Shown in pieces: positions 9,387 through 17,791 of a DNA stretch of 64,000 nt (positions within the stretch are counted from its first letter, which is position 1; every line of letters starts with the position of its first letter). This stretch comes from Haladaptatus litoreus (GTDB taxonomy: Archaea; Halobacteriota; Halobacteria; Halobacteriales; Haladaptataceae). The DNA lies in contig NZ_FTNO01000001.1 of NCBI RefSeq assembly GCF_900156425.1, forward strand, positions 2,019,689-2,083,688, read 5' to 3'. Under the pieces are notes generated by a model. It had not been told where the DNA came from. It made no database searches and was given only the letters and a program-made list of their open reading frames with translations. The position numbers and the translations under genes are program-made.

Positions 9387-9513
9387 CGAAGGTCACCATC
9401 GGGCGGCACGGTGCGAGAGATTCCGTCAATCGCACGTGCCAGTTGGATATTCTCTTCGCCCCATGATAAAATTATAGTAAAACTGTTTTGGATTTTAGTT
9501 GCTGGCGGAATGC

Positions 9514-10725
9514 CTACCGACCGAGTTCTTCGTGCGCACTGGAGAGATGGCGCGATGCGAGCGCCGCAAGCAGGGAGAGTTCTCCTGCGAGCGCGCCGAC
9601 CGCGATGATCTCCGCGAGGGCGTCGGCGTTGCTTCCGGCAGGGTCGCCGCCGCCGCGGAGTCCGAGTACGTCGAGGGCTTCCGATTGGGTCGGAAGTTTC
9701 GTGCCACCGCCGACGGTGCCGACTTCCAGACTGGCGATGCTGACGCTTGCGTACAACTCCTCTTCTCGTGCTTCGACGGTCGTAATCGCGTTGCTCCCTT
9801 CGACCACCTGCGCGGCGTCCTGCCCGGTCGCGAGGAACGCCGCGGCGATGGTGTTCGCGGCGTGGGCGTTGAACCCGAGGCTTCCTGCCTTCGCGCTTCC
9901 GACGAGGTTCTTTCGCGTGTTCGCCTCCTCGATTGCTTCCGCGGTGGTGTGCAAGCGTTCTTCGACTGTTTCGCGTGGGATTCGAACGTCCGCCGTGACG
10001 CTCCGCCCGCGCCCTTCGACGGCGTTGATTGCGGCAGGTTTCTTGTCCGAGCAGAGGTTGCCCGAAAGCGCGACGAGGTTTGCCGGGGTTTCTTCCTCGA
10101 CCACCGACGCGGCTTCGCCGGTCGCGATGGTCGCCATGTTCATTCCCATCGCGTCTTTCGTGTCGTAGACGAATCGCAGAAAGACGGAGTCGCCGACGAC
10201 GTAGGTCGTCACGTCTTCGAGTTCGCCGTGGTTGGTCGTGGCTTCTGCGGCCTCGGCGAGTTCGTCGCGGTGGTCGCGAACCCAGTTCACGACTTTCTCG
10301 GCCTCGGCGATACCCTGTACGCGGAAAACCGGGGCGCGAGTCATCCCGTTTTTCGTGACGCGGGCATCCGCGCCTCCCGCGGTGCTAATGACGGAACATC
10401 CGCGATTGACGCTGGCCAGCAGTGCGCCCTCGGTCGTCGCGAGCGGGAGGTAGTAGTCGCCCTCCGCCGACCCGCCGTTGACCGCGACGGGGCCTGCGAC
10501 GCCCATCGGAATCTGGGCAGTTCCCATCATGTTCTCGATGTTGGGTTCGGCCATCTCCGCGTCGAAGGCGTAGTCGCCGACCGTATCGAGATTCGCGTCG
10601 GTTTCCGATTCGAGGAGTGTCCGGCGCGCCTCGGCGGCGGTGTCGTGGTCGGCGTAGTCTTCGAGTTCGTGGAGGCGCAGGTCGCCCGCCCGAACCTGTT
10701 CCGCGAGTTCGTCTGCGTCGGTCAT
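9514..10725 (-). CDS. hmgA: Hydroxymethylglutaryl-CoA reductase (NADPH)
   Basis: This enzyme reduces HMG-CoA to mevalonate, the committed step of archaeal isoprenoid lipid synthesis and the target of statins. The 403 residues show class I signatures: ENMMGTAQIPMGVAGP (HMG-CoA binding), the catalytic Lys region SGNLCSDKKPAAIN, DAMGMNMA for NADPH, GTVGGGTKLPTQ, and the catalytic His close to the C-terminus in SRHLSSAHEELGR. The start at 10725 gives MTDADELAEQV, typical of haloarchaeal orthologues. It is divergently oriented from the acetyltransferase at 10811. Confidence 0.96.
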   Translation of the reverse strand: MTDADELAEQVRAGDLRLHELEDYADHDTAAEARRTLLESETDANLDTVGDYAFDAEMAEPNIENMMGTAQIPMGVAGPVAVNGGSAEGDYYLPLATTEGALLASVNRGCSVISTAGGADARVTKNGMTRAPVFRVQGIAEAEKVVNWVRDHRDELAEAAEATTNHGELEDVTTYVVGDSVFLRFVYDTKDAMGMNMATIATGEAASVVEEETPANLVALSGNLCSDKKPAAINAVEGRGRSVTADVRIPRETVEERLHTTAEAIEEANTRKNLVGSAKAGSLGFNAHAANTIAAAFLATGQDAAQVVEGSNAITTVEAREEELYASVSIASLEVGTVGGGTKLPTQSEALDVLGLRGGGDPAGSNADALAEIIAVGALAGELSLLAALASRHLSSAHEELGR

Positions 10726-10810
10726 GGTTCGGAATTTCTCCCGTGGCCCCTAACAGTTGCCCATTTGTACGAGCCATCAAGGATTTGCCTTCCCTGTGAG
10801 AATAGCCACC

Positions 10811-11314
10811 ATGGAAACGAGGGACGTGACAGCGAGCGACATCCCAGAAATTCGTCGCGTTTCGCACGAAGCGGTGAACACGGCATACGATTTCCTCCCC
10901 GAAAAAGAGCGCGAAGCGACCGTAAGGGAGCGGTTCAGCGACGACCGCCTCGAAACCGCGCTGGCCGACGACGACGTGATACTCATCGCCGCAGTTGCGG
11001 ACGGGGAACTCGTCGGCTACGCACACGTCGATGCTATCAACCGGGCCGACGCCGTCGGAGAGGGGTCACTTCGAGGAATCTACGTCCGACCGAATCGGTG
11101 GCGAGAGGGCATCGGAACCATCCTGCTCGACGCCACGGAAAAGGCGATTCGTGAGCGCGGATTCACGCAGTTGTCGATTGGAGTGCTCACCGAGAACGAA
11201 CGAGGACGACGATTTTTCGAATCGAACGGCTTCGAGCGCGTGGAGGAACGAGTCGAAGACCTGTTTACTGGCGGAACTGCGTACCAGCAGGTGTACTATC
11301 ACGATTTCGCGTAG
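10811..11314 (+). CDS. GNAT-family N-acetyltransferase
   Basis: This 167-residue acetyl-CoA-dependent acetyltransferase has the core motif A segment YVRPNRWREGIGTILLDATEKAIRER (quoted in part: the loop R-x-x-G-I-G binds the pyrophosphate), preceded by the strand GELVGYAHVDAI. Motif B is NERGRRFFESNGFERVEE. The N-terminal helix (DIPEIRRVSHEAVNTAYDFL) is typical of RimI-like enzymes. The ATG at 10811 follows caccATGG. The substrate is unknown. It lies divergent from hmgA with an 85-base spacer carrying both promoters. Confidence 0.9.
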   Translation: METRDVTASDIPEIRRVSHEAVNTAYDFLPEKEREATVRERFSDDRLETALADDDVILIAAVADGELVGYAHVDAINRADAVGEGSLRGIYVRPNRWREGIGTILLDATEKAIRERGFTQLSIGVLTENERGRRFFESNGFERVEERVEDLFTGGTAYQQVYYHDFA

Positions 11315-11362
11315 CACACGCCGAATCGAAATTGACAACTATGTGAAATCCAGTGGAGGAGT

Positions 11363-11596
11363 ATGGTCGAAATCACGATGTCCGTCTATTTGGCCGTCCC
11401 GCTCGCCCTCCTCGGTTCCGCGTGGATATACCACGATGCGAAAAAGCGGGAGATGGACACCGCCGACATGTGGGCCGTGGGATTCTTCGTCGGGTTCTTC
11501 GTCCCGCCGTTCATCGGGGCAATCGCAGTGTACGCGTTCTATCTCCAAAAACGCAATCGCAGAGGTGGAACGGTACACGCCGTTCCGCCGGAATAA
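11363..11596 (+). CDS. Small two-helix membrane protein
   Basis: The 77-residue product has two hydrophobic helices, MSVYLAVPLALLGSAWIYH (residues 6-24) and AVGFFVGFFVPPFIGAIAVY (39-58), separated by DAKKREMDTADM, followed by a basic tail (LQKRNRRGG). The first helix could start at either of two in-frame Met codons. Its 5' end is 48 bases after the acetyltransferase, so co-transcription is possible. No family function is recognisable. Confidence 0.65.
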   Translation: MVEITMSVYLAVPLALLGSAWIYHDAKKREMDTADMWAVGFFVGFFVPPFIGAIAVYAFYLQKRNRRGGTVHAVPPE

Positions 11597-11644
11597 CCGC
11601 GTTTTTCGGTCAGTTCGGCGGTTTTCGGTCAGTTCGTTTTCGAC

Positions 11645-12127
11645 TCACTGACTCGTGACGTTCTCTCGGTGAATGACTTTTCCATCGTGGACGACGGTCA
11701 AGGTGAACTGCTTGTGCGGGCCACCGTCCGGAATTCGGACGGTGGCGGTGTAGTTCGCCAGTCCCGCGCAGTTCCGCTTCGGTTTCTCGGTCGTTCGATT
11801 GCTGGACACTCGGAGCGTGTAGTTGCTCCATCCAGTTTCGACCAGTTCCGGTCGTTCGAGCGAGTAGGCGGCGTCGGGAACGCTCACGTTTCCGGCGACG
11901 ACGAGATGGCTCTCACCGCCTCCCGTTCGCTTCGCTATTTCGACTCGGTTTTCGGGCGAATCGACACACTCACCGCCGGACAGCACCGCATCAACGAGTT
12001 CCGGTTCTTCTGGCTTTTTCTCGGTGACGACATCGGTCTTTCCACCGAGGAACCCGGCGTCTGAACACCCAGCGAGGAGGACGAGCGTGGCGACGAAGAG
12101 TGTGAGGACGGGGAGTTTCGAGGGCAT
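11645..12127 (-). CDS. Putative lipoprotein
   Basis: This 160-residue protein begins with MPSKLPVLTLFVATLVLLAG and then Cys, a signal peptide with a lipobox-like L-L-A-G-C, so the mature protein is probably lipid-anchored outside the membrane. The rest is beta-rich and includes a CVDSPENR..ELVETGWSNYTLRVSSN region resembling small extracellular domains. The start at 12127 gives a proper n-region; a second Met lies five codons upstream at 12142. It diverges from the amidohydrolase at 12210. Function unknown. Confidence 0.7.
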   Translation of the reverse strand: MPSKLPVLTLFVATLVLLAGCSDAGFLGGKTDVVTEKKPEEPELVDAVLSGGECVDSPENRVEIAKRTGGGESHLVVAGNVSVPDAAYSLERPELVETGWSNYTLRVSSNRTTEKPKRNCAGLANYTATVRIPDGGPHKQFTLTVVHDGKVIHRENVTSQ

Positions 12128-12209
12128 CGTTCGTGTAATCACAGCGAACTATCAAATGTGTTCTGCCGCTCCCCGAACAGTTATCGCCGTCGGACGACAC
12201 CACGAAAGC

Positions 12210-13742
12210 ATGACAGCGCCAGCGGATGTGATTTTCACGAACGCCGAGGTACACACCCTCGCAGAACCCGACGAGACGGCGGACGCGGTCGCCGTCCGCG
12301 ACGGGGAAATCGTTCGTGTGGACAACGCCTACGAAGTGGATTTCTTGGAGGGCGTCGAAACCGAGGTGGTTGACCTCGGCGGGCGAGTTCTCCTACCGGG
12401 ATTCATCGACGCCCACACCCACCTGATGATGGTCGGGAGCTATCTCGTCAACGCCAACCTCTCCGTCGCCGATTCGCCCGACGACTGCGTGGAACTGCTC
12501 GCGGAGTTGGACGACGACCGCGACTGGATTTTGGGCTACGGATTCGACGAAAGCACGTGGGAAGAATCGCGCTATCTCACCCGCGACGACCTCGATTCGG
12601 TGAGCGAAACGCGACCCGTGGTCGCGTTTCGCGAAGACATGCACACGGCTTCGGTCAACAGTGAGGCTCTCTCCCGACTCCGCGACGAAATGCCGGACGA
12701 GGACGTCGAAACCGAGGGCGGCGAACCAACCGGCGTCATCGTGGAGGAAGCCGTCGATGCAATCTACGAAGCAATCGAACCCGACGCCGAGACGATGCGC
12801 GAACTCCTGTTAGCGGCACAAGGAGACGCCCACGAAAAGGGAATTACTGGCGTTCACGACATGGTTCGGCGCTCGCGGGCACCTGAAGTGTACCGGTCGC
12901 TCGAACTCGACGGCGACCTCGACCTGCGCGTGCGCATCAACTACTGGAGCGACCATCTCGACGCAGTCGAGGAAATCGGTCTCCAGACGAACCACGGAAG
13001 CGAGTTCGTCCGAACCGGTGCGATAAAATCCTTTACCGATGGGAGTTTCGGCGGACGAACCGCAAAGCTCACCGAATCCTACGCTGACGGCGACGGAACC
13101 GGTCAGTGGGTCGTTCCCCCGGAGGAACTGAACGAAATCGTCGGGCGAGCGGACGACGCCGGATTGCAGGTCACGGTTCACGCCATCGGCGACGAGGCAA
13201 TCGAGGAGACACTCGACGCCTTTGAGGAAACCGACGACCCCGGCGCGATGCGTCACCGCGTCGAACACGTCGAACTCGTGACGGACGAGCAGATAGAACG
13301 ATTTGCAGAAACCGGCATCGTCGCGTCCGTCCAACCGAATTTCTTGAAGTGGGCACAGGAGGACGGCCTGTACGACGCCCGACTGGGCGAGGAACGACGA
13401 AAGCAGACGAATCGTTTCCGAACCCTGCTCGATTCCGGGGCACACCTCGCGTTCGGAAGCGACTGCATGCCCCTCGACCCACTGCTCGGGATTCATCAGA
13501 CCGTCAACGCGCCGGTCGAAGCACAGCAGTTGAGCGTTACCGAAGCTCTCCGCGCGTATACGCACGGGGGGGCCTACGCCGGATTCGACGAAAATCGGCT
13601 GGGAACCGTCGAGAAGGGGAAGAAGGCGGATTTCGTCGTCCTCGACAGTTCCCCGTGGGAGAAGTCAGACGACATCGAAACTATCGACGTGGCGATGACG
13701 GTCGTAGACGGGAAAGTCGTGTTCGACGGGCGAAACGACTAA
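12210..13742 (+). CDS. Amidohydrolase (YtcJ-like, metal-dependent)
   Basis: A 510-residue member of the amidohydrolase superfamily. The metal-binding FIDAHTHLMM follows a small N-terminal beta domain (ADVIFTNAEVHTLA). Later metal and catalytic positions are seen in VTVHAIGDEAI, HRVEHVELV and GSDCMPLDPLLGIHQTV, and the C-terminus returns to the beta domain (GKKADFVVLDSSPW). The order and length match YtcJ-type enzymes acting on N-acyl or amide bonds; the substrate is not known. The start at 12210 matches the beginning of the fold, whereas the frame from 12024 would overlap the divergent lipoprotein gene. Confidence 0.9.
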   Translation: MTAPADVIFTNAEVHTLAEPDETADAVAVRDGEIVRVDNAYEVDFLEGVETEVVDLGGRVLLPGFIDAHTHLMMVGSYLVNANLSVADSPDDCVELLAELDDDRDWILGYGFDESTWEESRYLTRDDLDSVSETRPVVAFREDMHTASVNSEALSRLRDEMPDEDVETEGGEPTGVIVEEAVDAIYEAIEPDAETMRELLLAAQGDAHEKGITGVHDMVRRSRAPEVYRSLELDGDLDLRVRINYWSDHLDAVEEIGLQTNHGSEFVRTGAIKSFTDGSFGGRTAKLTESYADGDGTGQWVVPPEELNEIVGRADDAGLQVTVHAIGDEAIEETLDAFEETDDPGAMRHRVEHVELVTDEQIERFAETGIVASVQPNFLKWAQEDGLYDARLGEERRKQTNRFRTLLDSGAHLAFGSDCMPLDPLLGIHQTVNAPVEAQQLSVTEALRAYTHGGAYAGFDENRLGTVEKGKKADFVVLDSSPWEKSDDIETIDVAMTVVDGKVVFDGRND

Positions 13743-13767
13743 GCATCTCGTCTGATATTTATTTGTC

Positions 13768-13950
13768 ATGTATTCGACCATCCTCAGCACGGCATTCGGC
13801 GGCGTCTTCGTGCTGTTTTTGCTGTTTGCGGTCGGTGCGCCGCTCGTTCTGTGGCTACTGGTTGACTCGGAAAGCGACCGAGAGCAAACCCAACATGCCG
13901 ACTGGGAGAGCGCCGAGCGGAATGCTCGGCGCGACACGCATGAGAAATGA
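13768..13950 (+). CDS. 60-residue single-helix membrane protein
   Basis: The product reads MYSTILSTAFGGVFVLFLL then AVGAPLVLWLLV, one long or two short membrane helices, followed by a charged cytoplasmic tail (DSESDREQTQHADWESAERN). The ATG at 13768 is preceded by the AT-rich gatatttatttgtc. It lies 25 bases after the amidohydrolase stop. No domain is recognisable. Confidence 0.6.
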   Translation: MYSTILSTAFGGVFVLFLLFAVGAPLVLWLLVDSESDREQTQHADWESAERNARRDTHEK

Positions 13951-14030
13951 TACCCGACTGGACGGTTTCGCCGACCGCTTCGAACCGGCAGAACCGAGAA
14001 GAATTATACAGCAGAGTGAAACGTAGTCGT

Positions 14031-14783
14031 ATGGACTCGTTCGAGAAGACGGCAGTGGAGGCGTGTCGAGTCGCAGGCGAGTACCTCGTCTCGGAGTTCG
14101 AACGCGAATCGCTCGACGCCGACTACGGGCCAGACGACGTGAAGGCGGTCGCAGACCGCGGTTCCGAGCGACGGATTCTCGACGTGCTCACGACCGCCTA
14201 TCCCGACCACGGGATTTTCGCGGAGGAGTCGGGAAAACAAGACGGCGAAAGCGACTATCGCTGGGTGGTAGACCCGCTGGACGGAACCAACAACTTCTGT
14301 TCGGGGATTCCGTACTTCGGAGTCGCGGCCGCGCTTCTCCACGAAAACGAACCGATTCTGTCGGTGATTCACGACCCGCTTCACGACGACACCTACGTCG
14401 CAAGGCGCGGCGAGGGAGCGACACTGAACGGCGAACCCATTCGCGCCGAAAGTTCGGTGACGAGCGACCACGCGACGATTGCCTACGTCATCGGCATCGA
14501 CGTGCTCCGGGACGAGGAGTTGAAGGCGCGGGGTGACGAACTCGAATCGAACCTGTCGGGGTACGGAAAGCGCATCTGGAAGAGTTGGGCACCGGTTCTC
14601 GACTGGGGACTGCTGGCGCGCGGGAAACTCGAAGCAGTCGTCTGCTTCCATCCGGACGCTGTCGAACAGCACGCCGGTTGGTTGCTCGCTGAAGAAAGCG
14701 ACGCGCGATTGGCAAACGAGGGTGACCTGTTCGTCGCGGCTGCGAACGACGAGGTGTTCGCGGAACTCGAATCGCTGTTCTGA
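14031..14783 (+). CDS. Inositol-monophosphatase-family phosphatase
   Basis: A 250-residue Mg2+-dependent phosphatase of the FIG superfamily (IMPase / archaeal FBPase type). It carries the metal-site motifs: EESG in the first loop and VVDPLDGTNNFCSGIPYFGV, where the family D-x-L-D-G-T-x-N is intact. The C-terminal family motif W-D-x-A-A-G is altered here to V-E-Q-H-A-G, so one metal ligand is changed from Asp to Glu or lost. The start at 14031 lies after the AT-rich gaattatacagcag, about 30 bases upstream, which suits a leaderless message. Substrate could be inositol phosphate, fructose bisphosphate or PAP. Confidence 0.85.
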   Translation: MDSFEKTAVEACRVAGEYLVSEFERESLDADYGPDDVKAVADRGSERRILDVLTTAYPDHGIFAEESGKQDGESDYRWVVDPLDGTNNFCSGIPYFGVAAALLHENEPILSVIHDPLHDDTYVARRGEGATLNGEPIRAESSVTSDHATIAYVIGIDVLRDEELKARGDELESNLSGYGKRIWKSWAPVLDWGLLARGKLEAVVCFHPDAVEQHAGWLLAEESDARLANEGDLFVAAANDEVFAELESLF

Positions 14784-14916
14784 CGGAGTTATCTGACTAT
14801 CTGGAGAGGTAGACCGCCGTCTCGTGACATCCTATAGTCCAAATAATAGACCTGAACATTCTGATTCAGTTTCATTTATGCAGACACACATCGACTCTAC
14901 GGCTTGGGGGAGGAGA

Positions 14917-15348
14917 ATGTCACAAACAGTCAAAAACAGCGAAATCGTTCGACAGTTCGTCGAGCAAGCGTTCAACAACGGGAATCTCGACGCGGTCGAT
15001 GAGTATGTCGCCGAGGATTTCGTCCGCCACGACCCGGCCGCAGAGGACGTTCGTGGACGTGATGGATACAAGAATTTCGTCGAGATGAACCGAACTGCGT
15101 TCCCTGACTACCACGAAACCATCGAGAGTATCGTCGATGAAGACGATACCGTGATGTATCGCTGGACGATGCACGGAACGCAGGAGGGTGAAATAATGGG
15201 CGTCGAACCGACCGGAAACGAGGTCGATATTACGGGGATGGTGGAGATGCGCCTCGAAGACGGTAAAATCACGGAAATGTGGGGGAACTTCGACGCGCTG
15301 GGGATGCTCCAGCAACTCGACGCGATTCCCAGACAAGTCGCCGAATAA
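14917..15348 (+). CDS. SnoaL-like ester-cyclase-family protein
   Basis: A 143-residue member of the SnoaL/NTF2-like fold. The motif EQAFNNGNLDAVDEYVAEDF followed by VRHDP is the signature first half; the second half contains VMYRWTMHGTQEGEIMGVEP and ends in DGKITEMWGNFD. Such proteins range from polyketide cyclases to uncharacterised small-molecule enzymes, and no specific reaction can be assigned. The ATG at 14917 is preceded by a strong purine-rich Shine-Dalgarno sequence (ggggaggag), which supports this start over the Met at 14878. Confidence 0.85.
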   Translation: MSQTVKNSEIVRQFVEQAFNNGNLDAVDEYVAEDFVRHDPAAEDVRGRDGYKNFVEMNRTAFPDYHETIESIVDEDDTVMYRWTMHGTQEGEIMGVEPTGNEVDITGMVEMRLEDGKITEMWGNFDALGMLQQLDAIPRQVAE

Positions 15349-15558
15349 TCCGCCCGCAGTTGGTAGCGCTGTACGACGGGAACGGTTTCCGACCTGACGC
15401 CACGAACTACTACTGTTTTCGAGCCTCCTCGTTGGCTCGTTGGTTCTTCAGCGCTGGGAGTCGCCGATCGGGCGAGAACGAGCCGTCACATCAAACGACC
15501 AACTCAAAATTCCTGAACAATCGTTACAATTATTGCGTATTGTGCCATATGGTATCAC

Positions 15559-15759
15559 ATGGCAACTAAACAGAGTCGTTCACCGTTCGATAGACTCCGG
15601 AAACATTACGAAAAAACGGAACGACGGTGTTCGAAATGCGGGTTCGTGGACGACGAGGGAGAGTGGCGCGTCACCGCGCGCGGCGGGGAGTTGCATTTCC
15701 AGCACATCTGTCCGCGTTGCGATGCTATCGACACGCGAGTGCTTCGGTACGGGCGCTAG
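15559..15759 (+). CDS. Small zinc-finger protein (HVO_0649-like)
   Basis: The 66-residue product has two zinc knuckles, C24/C27 (CSKC) and C51/C54 (CPRC), and the phrase GFVDDEGEWRVTARGG between them. This is the pattern of a haloarchaeal family of single zinc-ribbon proteins. The basic N-terminal 20 residues may contact nucleic acid. Its TAG stop overlaps the stop codon of the convergent phosphoglycerate mutase in the tetramer CTAG. Function unknown. Confidence 0.72.
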   Translation: MATKQSRSPFDRLRKHYEKTERRCSKCGFVDDEGEWRVTARGGELHFQHICPRCDAIDTRVLRYGR

Positions 15760-17273
15760 CGAAGCAGTGACTCGCCCGTCATCGCTTCGGGTTGTTCTAC
15801 CCCGATGACCGACAACAGCGACGGCGCGAGGTCACAGAGCGACCCACCTTCTCGGATTTTCTTCTTGCCATCGTCACCTTCGGGCGACAGGTAGACGAGC
15901 GGAACCTCGTTGTAGGTGTGGGCCGTGTGCGGGTCGTCCGGCGTTCCCATGTCGTCAGCGTTGCCGTGGTCTGCCGTGATGAAGACGTGCGCGCCGTGAT
16001 TTCGGAGGGTTTCCACGAGTCGTCCGAGTTGTTCGTCCACCGCTTCCACGGCGGCGACCGCAGCGTCGAAATCCCCGGTGTGGCCGACCATGTCCGGGTT
16101 CGCGTAATTCAGCACGAGCACGTCCGGGTCGTCGGATTCGATGACCGAGATGGCCGTGTCGGTCACTTCCTCCGCACTCATCTCGGGTTGTTGGTCGTAG
16201 GTCGGCACGTTCGGACTCTCCACGATGCGCCGGATTTCGCCGTCGAATTCGACCTCGCGCCCGCCGTTCAAGAAGTAGGTGACGTGGGCGTACTTCTCCG
16301 ATTCCGCGAGTCGAAGTTGTGTCTTGCCGTGGTTTGCGAGCACTTCGCCGAGCGTATCCTTCGGCTGATTCGGCGGGAAGGCGACCGGCAGGTCGAACTC
16401 CGCGTCGTACTGCGTCATCATCACGAAGTCGATTTCCGGCGGATTCGTTTCGAACACCCAGACGGGGTCGATGTCACAAAGCATCCGCGTCAGTTGCCGG
16501 GCACGGTCGGAGCGGAAGTTGAAGAACACGACTGCGTCGCCGTCGTCGAGTGCTTTTCCACCGGAAATCAGCGTCGGCTCCACGAACTCGTCCGTCTCGC
16601 CGCGCTCGTAAGACTCTCGGACAGCATCGACTGCGGTTTCGGCGACGAACTCGGTTTCCCGGTTCACGATGGCGTCGTAAGCGCGTCTCGTGCGCTCCCA
16701 GTTCTGGTCGCGATCCATCGCGTAGTAGCGCCCCGTGACTGTCGAGACGTGTCCCGTTCCATTCTCCTCAATGACATCTTGCAAGTCCGCGAGAAATCCG
16801 GCCCCGCTTTTCGGCGGCGTGTCACGCCCGTCGGTAAAGGCGTGGGTAACAGCCTCGACGCCCCTGTCTCCAGCGAGTTCGATGAGCGAGTAGAGGTGTT
16901 CCTGTGCGGAGTGAACTCCGCCTTCGCTGACCAATCCCACGAAATGAACGCGCCCGCCGTGGTCGTTCGCGTAGTCGAAGGCGTCGCTGATGGCTTCGTT
17001 CTCGCCGAGTTCGCCCGCTTCGATTGCGTCGCTGATTCGGGTGTACTCCTGTCTGACGACCCGGCCCGCGCCGATGTTGAGGTGGCCGACTTCGCTGTTG
17101 CCCATCTGTCCCTTGGGAAGGCCGACTCTGCGACCCGACACGGTGAGCGTTCCGTATGCACCTGCTCCCGCGAGTCGGTCGAAATTCGGCGTGTCGGCCG
17201 CCTCGATAGCGTTTCGCCCGCCGTCTTCGCTTCCAAGTCCCCACCCGTCGAGAACGATGAGTCCCGCTTGCAT
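15756..17273 (-). CDS. gpmI: 2,3-bisphosphoglycerate-independent phosphoglycerate mutase
   Basis: This glycolytic/gluconeogenic enzyme interconverts 3- and 2-phosphoglycerate using two Mn2+ ions. The 505-residue length is standard. The phosphorylated serine is S60 in QMGNSEVGHLNIGAG, and the N-terminal metal site is in VLDGWGLG. The C-terminal metal ligands lie in LNYANPDMVGHTGDFD and ITADHGNADDM. The C-terminus YNEVPLVYLSP is the usual family ending. It converges on the zinc-finger gene at 15559. Confidence 0.96.
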   Translation of the reverse strand: MQAGLIVLDGWGLGSEDGGRNAIEAADTPNFDRLAGAGAYGTLTVSGRRVGLPKGQMGNSEVGHLNIGAGRVVRQEYTRISDAIEAGELGENEAISDAFDYANDHGGRVHFVGLVSEGGVHSAQEHLYSLIELAGDRGVEAVTHAFTDGRDTPPKSGAGFLADLQDVIEENGTGHVSTVTGRYYAMDRDQNWERTRRAYDAIVNRETEFVAETAVDAVRESYERGETDEFVEPTLISGGKALDDGDAVVFFNFRSDRARQLTRMLCDIDPVWVFETNPPEIDFVMMTQYDAEFDLPVAFPPNQPKDTLGEVLANHGKTQLRLAESEKYAHVTYFLNGGREVEFDGEIRRIVESPNVPTYDQQPEMSAEEVTDTAISVIESDDPDVLVLNYANPDMVGHTGDFDAAVAAVEAVDEQLGRLVETLRNHGAHVFITADHGNADDMGTPDDPHTAHTYNEVPLVYLSPEGDDGKKKIREGGSLCDLAPSLLSVIGVEQPEAMTGESLLR

Positions 17274-17424
17274 GGGCGAATCGTCGTCGTCGTGGGGTAA
17301 TTACCCTTCGCCCGAACGGCGGCGATGGAGGTGATTTTCGAAAAACATCCTACCGGAAGGAAATTCAGTCACGCAATCGCTCCCCGCACAATCTATTTTG
17401 GTTTCGGTGGCGAATCGGAAGACG

Positions 17425-17727
17425 ATGGCAGTTCCCTTCGATACCGGCGTGCTCTGGATTGCGCTCTGGTTCGGTATTGCGTCGGTGCTCGCGGTGTCCC
17501 TCATCTGGCAGTACCGGACCAGTGGCCGGATTAATCACCAGTTCCTCAGCGGCGTCTTCGTCTGCGCCGCTGGCGGTGTCGAGTTCGGCATGGCACAGGG
17601 AATGTTTCCGGACAGTTTCGTTCCGAACGCGCTCGTCATCGGCTGTGTCGGAATTGCGATACTCTCGTTCGCGCGCGGCGTCATCATCCACCGAAAGCGA
17701 GCGGAACGCGCGATGCAGACCGAATAG
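17425..17727 (+). CDS. Small membrane protein, three to four helices
   Basis: This 100-residue protein is largely hydrophobic: VLWIALWFGIASVLAVSLIW (about residues 8-27), a second segment around FLSGVFVCAAGGVEFGMAQG, a third around LVIGCVGIAILSFARG, ending in a basic tail HRKRAERAMQ. The start at 17425 is chosen because the upstream in-frame codon at 17398 is a GTG-like alternative giving a basic leader. No family recognised. Confidence 0.6.
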   Translation: MAVPFDTGVLWIALWFGIASVLAVSLIWQYRTSGRINHQFLSGVFVCAAGGVEFGMAQGMFPDSFVPNALVIGCVGIAILSFARGVIIHRKRAERAMQTE

Positions 17728-17791
17728 CACACTCACTGCTCGCGGTTTCGAAAGGTGACCTTTTTTCCGGGTGCGACGGGATGGGGCGTGC

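Noticed and set aside
9499..11154. 551-residue plus-strand frame opposite hmgA
   Set aside because: A shadow of HMG-CoA reductase with arginine- and cysteine-rich translation and no domain.
15792..17300. 502-residue plus-strand frame opposite gpmI
   Set aside because: Antisense to a well-defined enzyme, Val/Arg/His-rich, no motif.
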